The translations under genes were made by a program, and so were the position numbers. Below are positions 16,098-22,806 of a DNA stretch of 38,864 nt, in pieces. The DNA is from Planctomycetota bacterium (GTDB lineage: Bacteria > Planctomycetota > Phycisphaerae > Sedimentisphaerales > UBA12454): NCBI GenBank assembly GCA_018828825.1, contig JAHJUV010000109.1:1-38864 (forward strand), in the 5' to 3' direction. The first letter of the stretch is position 1. Every line of letters begins with the position of its first letter. A model generated the notes under the pieces. The model did no database searches. It was not told the DNA's origin and saw only the letters and a program-made list of their open reading frames with translations.

Positions 16098-16949
16098 ATG
16101 GGTATAAGAATATACAGACCTACATCAAACGGACGGCGAAACTCGTCGGTGAACGATTATGCCGAGCTGACGGTCGATCGTCCGCAGAAGAGTCTGTGCG
16201 TAAGGATAAAAAAGGCCGGCGGCAAGAATAACCAGGGTGTAACAACCTGTCGTTTCCGCGGCGGCGGCGCAAGAAGGATTTACAGAATTATCGATTTCAA
16301 GCGCAACAAGGACGATATGGTTGCAACAGTAGAAACAGTAGAATATGACCCGAACAGGAACTGCTTTATTTCTCTTGTAAGTTATACAGATGGTGAAAAA
16401 AGATATATTCTTGCTCCGCAGGGACTGACGGTCGGTCAGAAGATAGAAAGCGGCCAGTTGGTCGAGCCACAGGTCGGCAACACAATGCCGCTTGGTTCGA
16501 TTCCGGTCGGAGTGGAAATCCATAATATAGAAATGAGAGCCGGCCAGGGCGGTAAACTCGTAAGAGGAGCCGGCCTTTCGGCAAGGCTTATGGCCAGAGA
16601 AGGCGAATGGGCTACAGTAATTCTGCCAAGCGGCGAAATGAGAATGCTGCGGGTAGAATGCCGGGCGACAATCGGCACGCTGAGTAATCCTGATTATCAG
16701 AATATCAGGGTTGGCAAAGCCGGCAGATGGCGCCACCAGGGCAGAAGGCCGCATGTACGCGGAAAAGCCCAGAACCCGGTCGCTCATCCGATGGGCGGCG
16801 GCGAAGGCAGAGCCAACGGCGGAAGACATCCATGCTCGCCGACAGGTGTTCTTGCTAAAGGCGGCAAGACCAGAAATCCGCGTAAGGTGAGCAGCAGGAA
16901 AATTATACTCAGAAGAAAAACTAATCGCGGTGAACAGTTAGTATTGTAA
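16098..16949 (+). CDS. rplB: 50S ribosomal protein L2
   Basis: L2 is a primary 23S-binding protein important for subunit association and near the peptidyl transferase centre. The 283-residue product has the OB/SH3 core and the C-terminal signature RRPHVRGKAQNPVAHPMGGGEGR, here broken around Ala229-His230-Pro231-Met232. His230 corresponds to E. coli His229, but the preceding Asp228 is Ala and His231 is Met. The tail HPCSPTGVLAKGGKTRNPRK is typical of planctomycete-like L2 as I remember it. It is followed by rpsS. Confidence 0.97.
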   Translation: MGIRIYRPTSNGRRNSSVNDYAELTVDRPQKSLCVRIKKAGGKNNQGVTTCRFRGGGARRIYRIIDFKRNKDDMVATVETVEYDPNRNCFISLVSYTDGEKRYILAPQGLTVGQKIESGQLVEPQVGNTMPLGSIPVGVEIHNIEMRAGQGGKLVRGAGLSARLMAREGEWATVILPSGEMRMLRVECRATIGTLSNPDYQNIRVGKAGRWRHQGRRPHVRGKAQNPVAHPMGGGEGRANGGRHPCSPTGVLAKGGKTRNPRKVSSRKIILRRKTNRGEQLVL

Positions 16950-16975
16950 ATAAATGAAGGTGATTTGAGGCAATA

Positions 16976-17254
16976 ATGGGACGATCGCTTAAAAAAGGAC
17001 CATATGTAGAGCCGAAGCTTGTGCAGAAGGTTTTAAGACAGAACCAAATGGGCAGTAAAGAGCCCATTAAGACATGGTCAAGGCGAAGTACAATCGTTCC
17101 GGAGTTTGTGGGAATGACTTTTCTTGTGCATAACGGCAAGATGTTCCATAAAGTTTTTATTACGGAAGAGATGGTCGGGCACAAGCTGGGTGAATTTTCG
17201 ATAACCCGTATGTTCAAAGGACATTCGGGCGGTAAAGGGTCAGCTAAAGATTAG
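16976..17254 (+). CDS. rpsS: 30S ribosomal protein S19
   Basis: S19 is a 30S head protein paired with S13 that forms intersubunit bridges. The 92-residue product starts MGRSLKKGPYVEPKLV and contains IKTWSRRSTIVPEFVGMTF, HNGKMFHKVFI and GHKLGEFSITRMFKGHSG, all diagnostic. It ends nine nucleotides before the rplV start codon, so translational coupling with the extended L22 gene is likely. Confidence 0.97.
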   Translation: MGRSLKKGPYVEPKLVQKVLRQNQMGSKEPIKTWSRRSTIVPEFVGMTFLVHNGKMFHKVFITEEMVGHKLGEFSITRMFKGHSGGKGSAKD

Positions 17255-17263
17255 GATAAAGTA

Positions 17264-17812
17264 ATGTTAAGCACAAAGAAGCTTGATAATCTTATTAAGA
17301 AAACAGGCATAGGCATAGCAGAACTGGCCGAAAAGATGGTTCGGTCCGGGATGGATAAAAAACAGGCGGCAAAGGCGCTGAAGAACTGGCGCAAGGGACT
17401 GCTCAAGCCTATTCCGAGAAAAGCGGATGTTGAATCACTGGCAGGGGCGCTCGGCGTCGAGGCAGTAAAGATATCCGAATGGCGTTCATCTGTAAAATAT
17501 GCGCCGACCTCGTCGAGAAAAGCTGGACTTGTTACGAAGTTGATAGCGGGCAGAGATGCACAGGAAGCACTTGACCTGCTTAAGTTTACTCATAAAAGAG
17601 CGGCATCGATGATTGAGAAAGCACTGAAAAGTGCAGTGGCCAGCGCCGATGAAGATGCAGCAGATGTTGAAAATCTGTATATAAGCCAGGCCCGTGTTGA
17701 CGGCGCAGGACTGAGAATGGGTACCAAGAGATGGATAGCCAAAGATAGAGGCAGGGCGCATCGAATCAGGAAAATGGCGAGTCACATACGTATAACTGTG
17801 ACTGAAATATAA
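17264..17812 (+). CDS. rplV: 50S ribosomal protein L22 with N-terminal HTH-like extension
   Basis: L22 lines the exit tunnel. The 182-residue product is much longer than the usual ~110. The L22 core begins near residue 74 (SSVKYAPTSSRKAGLV) and includes the tunnel beta-hairpin RMGTKRWIAKDRGRAHRIRK and SHIRITVTEI. Residues 1-73 are extra and helical-looking: GIAELAEKMVRSG, AAKALKNWRKGLLKPIPR and DVESLAGALGVEAVKISEW, with the W..G...P....LA.ALGV pattern of Cro/CI-type helix-turn-helix domains. No ATG, GTG or TTG start occurs near residue 74, and the 9-nt gap to rpsS supports the long form. The HTH call is a by-eye inference; RNA or rRNA binding is as plausible as DNA binding. Confidence 0.93.
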   Translation: MLSTKKLDNLIKKTGIGIAELAEKMVRSGMDKKQAAKALKNWRKGLLKPIPRKADVESLAGALGVEAVKISEWRSSVKYAPTSSRKAGLVTKLIAGRDAQEALDLLKFTHKRAASMIEKALKSAVASADEDAADVENLYISQARVDGAGLRMGTKRWIAKDRGRAHRIRKMASHIRITVTEI

Positions 17813-17921
17813 ACCCCCACACCAATGTATAGGTGTAAGGGTAAAAATGTATTATTAAAAGTGAAAAGATGAAAATAAGAACTATGTTTAAAATACGATT
17901 TATATTGGTGTGGGGGTAAAT
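17813..17921 (+). promoter_or_regulatory. Inverted repeat sequestering the rpsC ribosome-binding site
   Basis: ACCCCCACACCAAT (17813-17826) begins at the first base after the rplV stop. It is perfectly complementary to ATTGGTGTGGGGGT (17904-17917), which contains the purine-rich GGGGGT preceding the rpsC ATG at 17922. The 77-nt loop is AT-rich. A competing local hairpin uses the same left arm: ACACC (17819-17823) with GGTGT (17832-17836), extended by ACCC with GGGT across a 2x2 internal loop. A ribosome finishing rplV would cover the left arm and could release the rpsC site. A two-state translational switch is inferred; the pairing itself is read directly. Confidence 0.7.
17869..17919 (+). 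CDS. Possible 16-codon leader peptide before rpsC
   Basis: ATG 17869 opens a reading frame encoding MKIRTMFKIRFILVWG and stops at TAA 17917-17919, two nucleotides before the rpsC ATG, in a different frame. It runs through the whole right arm of the inverted repeat, so its translation would melt the rpsC-sequestering stem. A weak purine stretch (GTGAAAAG) lies immediately upstream. Short ORFs of this length arise by chance, so this is only a candidate. Confidence 0.2.
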   Translation: MKIRTMFKIRFILVWG

Positions 17922-18734
17922 ATGGGTCAAAAGGTACAACCGATAGGTTTTAGGACCGGCATAAGACTGCCGTGGCAGAGCACCTGGTTTGCGCTTAAGG
18001 CTACCTATGGTCAGATGCTTGTCGAAGATCATCGGATTCGCGTATATGTTGACAAGAAGTTCAATAAACAGCCGCCTTTCGCAGCAGTATCGAAAGTTGA
18101 GATAGCGAGAACCCGTAACGAAGTGAAAGTTACGCTTCATACGGCCCGGCCGGGAATGGTAATAGGGCCTCGTGGGGCTGAGGTTGATAAGCTCCGGCAG
18201 GACCTTGAAACACTGATTGACAAGCAGGTTGTAGTCAATGTTATAGAGATAAAAGAGCCCGCACTTGACGCAAGACTGGTTGGCGAAGCGATAGCGGAGC
18301 AGATGAAAAAAAGGGTTGCTTTCCGCAGGGCGATGAAACAGCAATGTGAATTTGCTATGCAGGCCGGCGCCAAGGGAGTGAAAGTTATCTGCTCGGGCAG
18401 ACTTGGCGGCGCAGAAATGGCCCGCAGGGAAACTCAGATGCAAGGCAGCATTCCGCTGCATACGATAGATGCCGATGTTGATTATGCGGCAGTCGATGCG
18501 AGAACGACATACGGCATTATCGGGATTAAGGTATGGATTTATAAGGGCAAATACGGCACCCGGCTCGAACCGGACCCAAACGTTAAAAGGACCCTTCGCC
18601 GACCGAGGTCGGCAAGAAGGACGCCGAGGGCCGCCGCTGAAGCGCCATTGAAAGAATCTGCGGCCGATTCGAAACCGAAGCAGGCTCCGAAAACCGGTTC
18701 TGCAGCGACACCAGAGAAAAAAACTGAAGCGTAA
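17922..18734 (+). CDS. rpsC: 30S ribosomal protein S3
   Basis: S3 is at the mRNA entry tunnel with helicase activity together with S4 and S5. The 270-residue product starts MGQKVQPIGFRTGI and has the KH domain with a GPRG loop (VIGPRGAEVDKL) and the C-terminal block GVKVICSGRLGGAEMARRE. After about residue 220 there is a basic, Ala/Pro/Lys-rich tail longer than in E. coli. ATG 17922 is preferred over the in-frame GTG at 17910, which lies inside the sequestering stem. Translation probably depends on the upstream switch. Confidence 0.96.
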   Translation: MGQKVQPIGFRTGIRLPWQSTWFALKATYGQMLVEDHRIRVYVDKKFNKQPPFAAVSKVEIARTRNEVKVTLHTARPGMVIGPRGAEVDKLRQDLETLIDKQVVVNVIEIKEPALDARLVGEAIAEQMKKRVAFRRAMKQQCEFAMQAGAKGVKVICSGRLGGAEMARRETQMQGSIPLHTIDADVDYAAVDARTTYGIIGIKVWIYKGKYGTRLEPDPNVKRTLRRPRSARRTPRAAAEAPLKESAADSKPKQAPKTGSAATPEKKTEA

Positions 18735-18759
18735 TAAGATATAGAGTAAGGAAATATCA

Positions 18760-19179
18760 ATGGCACTAATGCCGAAAAGAGTTAAATACCGTAAAAGCCA
18801 GCGCGGCAAAATGAAAGGCAACGCGACAAGGACGAACTATGTTGCTTTCGGCGAATACGGACTGCAGGCTTTGGAGACCAGTTGGATAACCGGAAGACAG
18901 ATAGAGGCGGGCAGAGTGGCTGCGACGCACTTTCTGCACAGGTCCGGGAAGGTTTATATCAGAATATTTCCGAATAAGTCCATAACCAAGAAACCGCTGG
19001 AAACAAGAATGGGAAAAGGCAAAGCGGAAGTCGAACAATGGGTTGCCTGTGTAAAGCCGGGCACGGTTATGTTTGAAATCGGCGGCATTGGCGAAGATGT
19101 TGCGAAACGTGCCCTGGCAAGGGTTGCACATAAAATGCCGATTAAGTGCAGATTAATTACCAAGAGGCATTCAGTTTAA
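18760..19179 (+). CDS. rplP: 50S ribosomal protein L16
   Basis: L16 organises the A-site tRNA elbow region of the large subunit. The 139-residue product starts MALMPKRVKYRKSQRG, has FGEYGLQALE and the conserved KPLETRMGKGKAEVEQWVACVKPG block (read in two parts) and ends with a helix containing ALARVAHKMPIKCRLITK. Length is normal. AAGGAAAT precedes the start codon. Nine nucleotides separate it from rpmC. Confidence 0.96.
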   Translation: MALMPKRVKYRKSQRGKMKGNATRTNYVAFGEYGLQALETSWITGRQIEAGRVAATHFLHRSGKVYIRIFPNKSITKKPLETRMGKGKAEVEQWVACVKPGTVMFEIGGIGEDVAKRALARVAHKMPIKCRLITKRHSV

Positions 19180-19188
19180 GGTGTTACG

Positions 19189-19383
19189 ATGAAGGTGTCT
19201 GAAATACGCGAAATGAGACCGGACGAAAGACAGAGCGAGTTGGAAAAGCTCAAAAAAGCTCTGTTCAATCTCCGGACAAGGGCTGAGACAGAAAAGCTCG
19301 AAAATACACAGTTATTAAAGAATATGAAGCGTGATATTGCCAGGTTTAAAACAATTATTAGGCAAGGCCAGTTGAAGGGCTAA
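19189..19383 (+). CDS. rpmC: 50S ribosomal protein L29
   Basis: L29 is a small two-helix protein at the tunnel exit next to L23. The 64-residue product MKVSEIREMRPDERQSELEK shows the first helix, followed by LKKALFNLRTRAETEKLENT and a second helix with KRDIARFKTIIRQ. It lies in the canonical rplP-rpmC-rpsQ order. AAGGTG lies 8 nt before the start. Size and motif leave little doubt. Confidence 0.94.
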   Translation: MKVSEIREMRPDERQSELEKLKKALFNLRTRAETEKLENTQLLKNMKRDIARFKTIIRQGQLKG

Positions 19384-19388
19384 TATAA

Positions 19389-19652
19389 ATGGAAGGTCAA
19401 AGAAAACCAAGAAGAATAGTTCGCGGAGTAGTTATTAGCCGTAGCGGTGATAAAAGCATCAGGATTGAGATGAAGTATAAGATAAAGCATCCTGTTTACG
19501 GGAAGTTTGTCAGAAGAAGTACTAAACTTGGTGTTCACGACGAAAAGAATCAGGCCGGTATCGGCGATGTGGTCGAAGTAACCGAGTGCAGACCGATGAG
19601 CAAAAGCAAAAGCTGGCGTCTGGTTCAGATAGTGCAAAAGGCACAAGTGTAA
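19389..19652 (+). CDS. rpsQ: 30S ribosomal protein S17
   Basis: S17 is an OB-fold protein binding 16S rRNA helices of the 5' domain. The 87-residue product contains RRIVRGVVISRSGDKSIRIEM, split by the fold's first strands, then YKIKHPVYGKFVRRSTKLGVHDE, GIGDVVEVTECRPMSKSKSWRL and VQIV, all typical. Only five nucleotides separate it from rpmC, and there is no independent ribosome-binding site, so coupling is likely. Confidence 0.95.
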   Translation: MEGQRKPRRIVRGVVISRSGDKSIRIEMKYKIKHPVYGKFVRRSTKLGVHDEKNQAGIGDVVEVTECRPMSKSKSWRLVQIVQKAQV

Positions 19653-19684
19653 ATTGAAGTTTTTCGATATTAAAGGATAGAGCG

Positions 19685-20074
19685 TTGATTCAACAGGAAA
19701 CTATGGTTGATATTGCTGATAACTCAGGCGCTAAGCGTGCCCAGTGCATAAGGGTGCTTGGCCGCGGTTCTTCTGGTACCGGCAAAAAAACACGACACAC
19801 CGCATCTATAGGGGATGTTATCTGTGTAGCAATAAAGAAGTCTCTTCCTACTTGTCAGCTTGACAAGAAAAAGGTTCACAAATGCGTGATAATTCGTACG
19901 AAAAGGGCTATTCGCAGGCCCGACGGCAGTTATGTGAGATTTGACAGCAATGCGGCTGTGATTATAGATGCCGACGGTAATCCGATAGGAACAAGAATAT
20001 TCGGCGCCGTAGCAAGAGAATTGAGAGAAAAGAATTTTATGAAGATTGTTTCTCTCGCGAGCGAGGTTGTCTAA
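19685..20074 (+). CDS. rplN: 50S ribosomal protein L14 (TTG start)
   Basis: L14 is at the subunit interface, bridging to h14 of 16S rRNA and binding RsfS. The 129-residue product MIQQETMVDIADNSGAKRAQ uses TTG at 19685 as start, supported by AAAGGAT about 10 nt upstream and by the family N-terminus. Conserved blocks IGDVICVAIKKSLP, VIIRTKRAIRRPDGSYVRFDSNA and GTRIFGAVARELREKNFMKIVSLA are intact. The stop codon directly abuts the rplX ATG. Confidence 0.95.
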   Translation: MIQQETMVDIADNSGAKRAQCIRVLGRGSSGTGKKTRHTASIGDVICVAIKKSLPTCQLDKKKVHKCVIIRTKRAIRRPDGSYVRFDSNAAVIIDADGNPIGTRIFGAVARELREKNFMKIVSLASEVV

Positions 20075-20407
20075 ATGGCAAAGCATATTAAAAAAGGTGA
20101 TATGGTGGAAGTTATTGCCGGGGCTCATAAGGGAACGACCGGCAAGGTTATGAGAGTTATACTTTCGAAGAACAGGGTTATTGTCGAGGGTGTCAACAGG
20201 CGATACAAACATGTGAAACCTTCACAGAAAAATCCGCAGGGAGGCAGGATTCAGATTGAGCAATCTGTGAATATGAGCAATGTTCTTCCGCTGAATCCGA
20301 AAAGTTCGAGCGGTACGAGAGTAAGATTTACGACTGACGGCAAGGGCGTCAAAAAGAGAGTTGCTGTTGATGGCGCTGAAATTGGTATTTTGAGAAAGGC
20401 CAAATAA
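20075..20407 (+). CDS. rplX: 50S ribosomal protein L24
   Basis: L24 is an assembly initiator at the 5' end of 23S rRNA. The 110-residue product has the KOW motif near the N-terminus (KGDMVEVIAGAHKGTTGKVMRV), followed by NRRYKHVKPSQKNPQGGRI and a C-terminal region ending VDGAEIGILRKAK. It starts immediately after the rplN stop (TAAATG), so translation is almost certainly coupled. A 102-nt spacer with an AT-rich inverted repeat follows. Confidence 0.95.
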   Translation: MAKHIKKGDMVEVIAGAHKGTTGKVMRVILSKNRVIVEGVNRRYKHVKPSQKNPQGGRIQIEQSVNMSNVLPLNPKSSSGTRVRFTTDGKGVKKRVAVDGAEIGILRKAK

Positions 20408-20424
20408 GTTATGAGTTACGAGTG

Positions 20425-20492
20425 TTGAGTTTTTAGTTGAAAAATTGATTTAAAGCAGTTCCGAAACTCAAAACTTAAAACTAAGAACTTAA
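20425..20492 (+). promoter_or_regulatory. Inverted repeat upstream of rplE
   Basis: TTGAGTTTTTAGTT (20425-20438) can pair in RNA with AACTAAGAACTTAA (20479-20492): 12 Watson-Crick pairs and two G-U pairs around a 40-nt loop. The sequence belongs to the aacttaaaact-type intergenic repeat also seen before rplA. No Shine-Dalgarno sequence is visible before rplE, so the structure may mark a start that depends on coupling or on an A-rich leader. Confidence 0.4.
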
Positions 20493-20509
20493 AACTAAAA
20501 GATTTGCAT

Positions 20510-21055
20510 ATGGCAAGGTTAAGAGATTTATATAAATCGAAAGTAGTACCGGCACTGCGGGAAAAATATAACTACAGGAGTCCTATGGCTGTGCCGAGGG
20601 TGCAAAAGGTTGTTATCGCGATGGGCATAGGCAGGGCGACGCAGGATAAGAAGTTTCTTGAGACCGCTTTGCAGGATTTGACGCTGATTGCCGGCCAAAA
20701 GCCCCTTATTTGCAAGGCCAAAAAGAGCGTTTCAAATTTTAAGGTAAGAGAAGGCGAGCAAACGGGACTGAAAGTTACGCTTCGCGGTCAGCGGATGTAT
20801 GAATTTATGGACAGACTGATTAATCTTGCGATACCGAGAGTAAAGGACTTTCGCGGGCTTAATCCGAATAGTTTTGACGGTCGCGGCAATTATTCGATGG
20901 GTATGAGCGAACAGACCGTATTTCCTGAAATTGACTCGGCGAAGATGGAGAATGTTCAGGGAATGGATATTACGTTTGTAACAACGGCCAGAACAAACGA
21001 TGAAGCGAAAGAAATGTTGAAACTGTTTGGGATGCCATTCAGGGAGAGTAATTAA
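20510..21055 (+). CDS. rplE: 50S ribosomal protein L5
   Basis: L5 carries 5S rRNA to the large subunit and contacts P-site tRNA. The 181-residue product starts MARLRDLYKSKVVPALREKY and has the blocks VPRVQKVVIAMGIGRA, GQKPLICKAKKSVSNFKVREG, MDRLINLAIPRVKDFRGL and DITFVTTARTNDEAKEML. ATG 20510 is chosen; a TTG at 20504 would add only two residues. No clear Shine-Dalgarno sequence precedes it. Its stop overlaps the rpsN start by one base (TAATG). Confidence 0.96.
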   Translation: MARLRDLYKSKVVPALREKYNYRSPMAVPRVQKVVIAMGIGRATQDKKFLETALQDLTLIAGQKPLICKAKKSVSNFKVREGEQTGLKVTLRGQRMYEFMDRLINLAIPRVKDFRGLNPNSFDGRGNYSMGMSEQTVFPEIDSAKMENVQGMDITFVTTARTNDEAKEMLKLFGMPFRESN

Positions 21056-21240
21056 TGTCGACAAAAGCTCTTGTAAATAAAAGTAATAAGAAGCCGAAGT
21101 TTAGCACGAGGGCTTATACTCGCTGTCAGATTTGCGGCAGAGCCAGGGCGGTTTACAGGAAATTCAAAATTTGCAGAATGTGTCTTAGAAAACTTGCCTT
21201 AGAAGGCAAAATACCGGGTCTTAAAAAGGCAAGCTGGTAG
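21055..21240 (+). CDS. rpsN: 30S ribosomal protein S14, zinc-binding type
   Basis: S14 helps assemble the 30S head. At 61 residues this is the short zinc-containing (type Z, C+) form, with Cys24-x2-Cys27 and Cys40-x2-Cys43 in YTRCQICGRARAVYRKFKIC and RMCLRKLALEG, and the terminal GLKKASW. The Cys set means it should need zinc; a C- paralogue could replace it under zinc limitation, but none is visible here. It is coupled to rplE through TAATG. Confidence 0.96.
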   Translation: MSTKALVNKSNKKPKFSTRAYTRCQICGRARAVYRKFKICRMCLRKLALEGKIPGLKKASW

Positions 21241-21292
21241 ATAAGTGAACAGGTTAATAAACGAAATTCAGGTTTGATATAGGATTTGTCAA

Positions 21293-21691
21293 ATGCACAG
21301 CGATCCAATAGCTGACATGCTTACGAGAATAAGAAACGCCGCCAAGGCCGGGCAGAGCCGGGTTATGATCAAAGCGTCAAAAATATGCCGGGGCGTCGCC
21401 CAGGTGCTGCAACAGGAAGGCTATATAATCGGCTTTGACAAGATTGACGATGCCTGCAAGCAGGGTCTTTTGCGGGTAGAACTTAAATATGCGTTAGACG
21501 GAACACCTGCGATAATTGAAATCAAGAGAATAAGCAAAACAGGCAGAAGGGTTTACAGTCCAGTAGATAAAGTGCCTTATGTTATGAATGGTATGGGTAT
21601 AGCGATTGTATCGACGAATAAGGGAATTATGACTGACAGCCAATGCCGTAAGGAAAACGTCAGCGGCGAAATACTTTGTACGGTGAGTTAA
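21293..21691 (+). CDS. rpsH: 30S ribosomal protein S8
   Basis: S8 is a central-domain 16S rRNA binder and, in E. coli, the spc operon repressor. The 132-residue product has DPIADMLTRIRNAAKAGQ, the central strands with IEIKRISKTGRRVYSPVDKVP and the C-terminal MTDSQCRKENVSGEILCTVS. AGGAT lies about 10 nt before ATG 21293. Its stop overlaps the rplF start by one base, indicating coupling. Confidence 0.96.
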   Translation: MHSDPIADMLTRIRNAAKAGQSRVMIKASKICRGVAQVLQQEGYIIGFDKIDDACKQGLLRVELKYALDGTPAIIEIKRISKTGRRVYSPVDKVPYVMNGMGIAIVSTNKGIMTDSQCRKENVSGEILCTVS

Positions 21692-22272
21692 TGAGCAGAA
21701 TAGGCAAAAAACCAGTTATTATACCATCCGGAGTAAAGATTGAATTGGCCGGACAAACCGTTAAGGTCAGCGGTCCCAAGGGCAGTCTTGAAATAAAGCG
21801 TTATCCGGCGATTAATGTTAAGCTCGATGACAGCGGCAAAAAAATTATAGTGGAAAATTCCAAGCCTGACGGCCGCAGCGAAAGAGCAATGTATGGTACG
21901 ACCAGGGCGCTGCTGAACAATATGGTAAAAGGCGTCAGCAAGGGATTCGAAAGAAAAATGGAAATATACGGAACAGGCTACAATGTAAAAGAACAAAACG
22001 GCAAACTGGTTCTGACGCTTGGTTTTGCACATCCTGCTGAGGTAAAGATACCCAAGACAGTCAAGGTGTTGATAGAAATACCAGCGACAAAGGGTAATGA
22101 TACGCCGGCGAAATTTACAATTACCGGTTATGACAAGCAGGAACTCGGGCAGTTTGCGGCCGAGGTCAGAAAAGTGAAGCCGCCTGAACCTTATCAGGGC
22201 AAAGGAATACGTTACGCCGATGAGCATGTTCGCAGGAAAGCAGGCAAGGCTTTCGCCAGCGGCGCAGCATAA
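21691..22272 (+). CDS. rplF: 50S ribosomal protein L6
   Basis: L6 lies near the sarcin-ricin loop and the factor-binding site. The 193-residue product starts MSRIGKKPVIIPSGVKIELA and has the two L6 repeats, MYGTTRALLNNMVKGVSKGFERKM in the middle (read in two halves) and the signature KPPEPYQGKGIRYADEHVRRKAGKA at the C-terminus. ATG 21691, overlapping the rpsH stop, is preferred over an in-frame codon at 21676 because the family N-terminus begins there. Confidence 0.96.
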   Translation: MSRIGKKPVIIPSGVKIELAGQTVKVSGPKGSLEIKRYPAINVKLDDSGKKIIVENSKPDGRSERAMYGTTRALLNNMVKGVSKGFERKMEIYGTGYNVKEQNGKLVLTLGFAHPAEVKIPKTVKVLIEIPATKGNDTPAKFTITGYDKQELGQFAAEVRKVKPPEPYQGKGIRYADEHVRRKAGKAFASGAA

Positions 22273-22304
22273 TAGTCTGGTTCCGGTTTTTTAGAGAATT
22301 ATTT

Positions 22305-22670
22305 ATGCAGATTGACAGAATAAAAAAGGCAAGAATTAGAAGGAAACTTCGGGTTCATAAGAAAGTACTCGGGACGCAGGACAGGCCTCGTTTGAGCATC
22401 TTTCGCTCGAATCGGCATATTTATGCCCAGATAATAGATGATGTGGCGGCTGTTACGCTTGCCTCTGCAGGCACCAGGAGCGGAGCAGTCCAGGACAGCC
22501 TGAAAAAGACAGGCAATATCGAAGCGGCAAAAGTTGTCGGCGCTGAAATTGCGAAGCAGGCAATGCAGGTCGGAATCAAATGCGTGAAGTTTGACAGGAA
22601 TCGGTATCGTTATCACGGCAGAGTCAAGGCGCTTGCCGAAGCGGCCAGAGAAGCAGGGCTTGTTTTTTAA
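22305..22670 (+). CDS. rplR: 50S ribosomal protein L18
   Basis: L18 binds 5S rRNA with L5 and L25. The 121-residue product has the basic N-terminus RIKKARIRRKLRVHKKVLG, then RPRLSIFRSNRHIYAQIIDD and the C-terminal VKFDRNRYRYHGRVKALAEAAREAGL, matching the family closely. A 136-nt spacer, unusually long for this junction, separates it from the preferred rpsE start and holds a structured element. Confidence 0.96.
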   Translation: MQIDRIKKARIRRKLRVHKKVLGTQDRPRLSIFRSNRHIYAQIIDDVAAVTLASAGTRSGAVQDSLKKTGNIEAAKVVGAEIAKQAMQVGIKCVKFDRNRYRYHGRVKALAEAAREAGLVF

Positions 22671-22676
22671 CGAGTA

Positions 22677-22806
22677 CCGTTTCTAAAATGAAAGGTTTAC
22701 TTATGTCCGCGAAAGCGGGAAATAATTGAAAATAAAAGATTTATATAAAAATTCAGTTATTATTATTTTTTTAGAAACGGCACGAGCAGAATTTGGAGAT
22801 ATCGAA
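22677..22806 (+). promoter_or_regulatory. Structured leader of rpsE (long-range stem plus GNRA hairpin)
   Basis: CCGTTTCTAAAA (22677-22688) pairs perfectly with TTTTAGAAACGG (22769-22780), closing an 80-nt loop. Inside it, CCGC-GAAA-GCGG (22707-22718) forms a hairpin with a GNRA tetraloop. A 13-codon ORF (MKGLLMSAKAGNN, 22688-22729) starts on the last base of the left arm. GGAG at 22795-22798 follows the right arm and serves the TTG start at 22807. The element resembles the rplV-rpsC junction in scale, but here the stem ends 14 nt before the Shine-Dalgarno rather than covering it. Confidence 0.5.

Noticed and set aside
17910..17921. GTG 17910 as rpsC start
   Set aside because: It adds only four residues, lies within the Shine-Dalgarno stem, and S3 proteins start at MGQKV.
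22726..22806. Upstream TTG start for rpsE adding 27 residues
   Set aside because: It lies inside a structured leader with no ribosome-binding site, and the residues do not match S5. TTG 22807 has GGAG at ideal spacing.
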